In this document: positions 14,064 to 14,395 of the stretch, piece by piece | How the letters are laid out: each line of letters opens with the position of its first letter | Numbering within the stretch: position 1 is the stretch's first letter | DNA from: Verrucomicrobiales bacterium | Lineage (GTDB): Bacteria > Verrucomicrobiota > Verrucomicrobiia > Verrucomicrobiales > DEV007 | Direction of reading: 5' to 3' | DNA length: 14,395 nucleotides | NCBI GenBank assembly: GCA_017991025.1 | Contig: JAGNMT010000038.1 | Span: 1-14,395 of the forward strand | Position numbers and translations under genes: made by a program | The notes under the pieces: model-generated | Seen by the model: only the letters and a program-made list of their open reading frames with translations | Told to the model about the DNA's origin: nothing | Databases searched by the model: none

Positions 14064-14136
14064 GGCTTGATAGCTCAGTTGGTAGAGCAGAGGATTGAAA
14101 ATCCTTGTGTCCCCAGTTCAAATCTGGGTCGAGCCA
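14064..14136 (+). tRNA. tRNA-Phe, anticodon GAA
   Basis: The 73 bases fold as a standard cloverleaf: acceptor GGCTTGA/TCGAGCC (14064-14070, 14129-14135, one U-G pair), D-arm GCTC/GAGC, anticodon stem GAGGA/TCCTT with loop TTGAAAA (14095-14101), and T-arm CCCAG/CTGGG with loop TTCAAAT. The anticodon at 14097-14099 is GAA, for phenylalanine. The discriminator is A (14136). The genome continues CCT, so the full CCA end is not encoded and must be added by a nucleotidyltransferase. Confidence 0.97.
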
Positions 14137-14139
14137 CCT

Positions 14140-14159
14140 TCCTGAATTTCCCGTCAGGA
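14140..14159. other. Small inverted repeat after tRNA-Phe
   Basis: TCCTGA (14140-14145) and TCAGGA (14154-14159) form a perfect 6-bp hairpin with an 8-base loop, starting 4 bases after the tRNA. There is no U-tract on the plus strand. It may help 3' processing or termination of the tRNA transcript or of the convergent gene, but the support is weak. Confidence 0.3.
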
Positions 14160-14207
14160 GGACTTCGAAAACACCGGGGTCTCAGGTCGCTGACGAAGGG
14201 ATGGAAC

Positions 14208-14395
14208 TTACCCGCGAAGCGCGTTCAGGATATACTCGCTCGGACGGAAGTTCTCGATAATTACTTCCTCCTGTCCGCCCCGCTTCATCCGCACTTCGCT
14301 GATGTTGAAGTTGGGTGTTTTGTGAGGAGCGAAAAGAATGTCGTCGTGGGTCGAGTTCTCGTGCTTTTTGAACATGCCGGGAACGATGTCGCCCC
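14208..14395 (-). CDS. 3' end of an unidentified gene, cut by the window edge
   Basis: On the minus strand one frame is open from the window edge to a TAA at 14210-14208, giving 61 whole codons that end GGQEEVIIENFRPSEYILNALRG. Codon use is similar to the neighbouring genes (mostly C or G in third position), the composition is that of a soluble protein and the frame has no internal stop, so it is probably the true C-terminus of a larger protein. There is no signal or membrane segment in this fragment. I do not recognise the family. It converges on the tRNA-Phe gene. Confidence 0.6.
   Translation of the reverse strand, partial: GDIVPGMFKKHENSTHDDILFAPHKTPNFNISEVRMKRGGQEEVIIENFRPSEYILNALRG

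Overview
The window looks like an ordinary chromosomal housekeeping segment from a free-living, Gram-negative bacterium, most likely a member of the Verrucomicrobiota or a close PVC relative. GC is roughly in the mid-fifties by eye. The lineage call is an inference. It rests on a single stand-alone FTLIELLVVIAIIGIL-type prepilin, a secreted DUF1080 (3-keto-disaccharide hydrolase) protein, a RecA whose conserved core begins IADARAKNLDLAISQIQK, an HTH plus metallo-beta-lactamase fusion, and almost no Shine-Dalgarno sequences. No 16S rRNA or other phylogenetic marker is present to settle it.

Layout from left to right. (1) The 5' part of the ribosome-associated GTPase gene typA/bipA runs off the left edge on the minus strand and diverges from tilS (tRNA-Ile lysidine synthase). 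tilS converges on a minus-strand pair, an HTH-MBL hydrolase and a Maf nucleotide pyrophosphatase, and its end overlaps the end of maf by 26 bp. (2) A type IV prepilin-like gene follows on the plus strand with a strong intrinsic terminator. (3) Next comes a tight plus-strand group: an MFS transporter, a DUF4190-like membrane protein with a pilin-like outer domain, and a secreted OB-fold protein. It ends tail-to-tail with trpS. (4) trpS and recA are divergent across a 174-bp AT-rich spacer that carries a 9-bp perfect inverted repeat, the best regulatory candidate in the window. recA ends in a good terminator. (5) A 427-bp convergent gap holds short direct, tandem and inverted repeats. (6) hom and thrC (homoserine dehydrogenase, threonine synthase) form a minus-strand threonine pathway pair. 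(7) A secreted DUF1080 protein, a tRNA-Phe(GAA) gene and the 3' end of an unidentified minus-strand gene complete the window.

Functionally the genes cover translation (typA, tilS, trpS, tRNA-Phe), recombination and repair (recA), nucleotide-pool sanitation (maf), amino-acid synthesis (hom, thrC), transport, and envelope or secreted proteins. I see no CRISPR array, prophage, insertion sequence, toxin-antitoxin pair, defence island or biosynthetic cluster. I did not find a convincing undescribed multi-gene system. The items most worth a second look are the recA/trpS inverted repeat, the two possible recA starts with the missing acidic RecA tail, the repeats between recA and thrC, the membrane-pilin hybrid protein, and the general lack of ribosome-binding sites.
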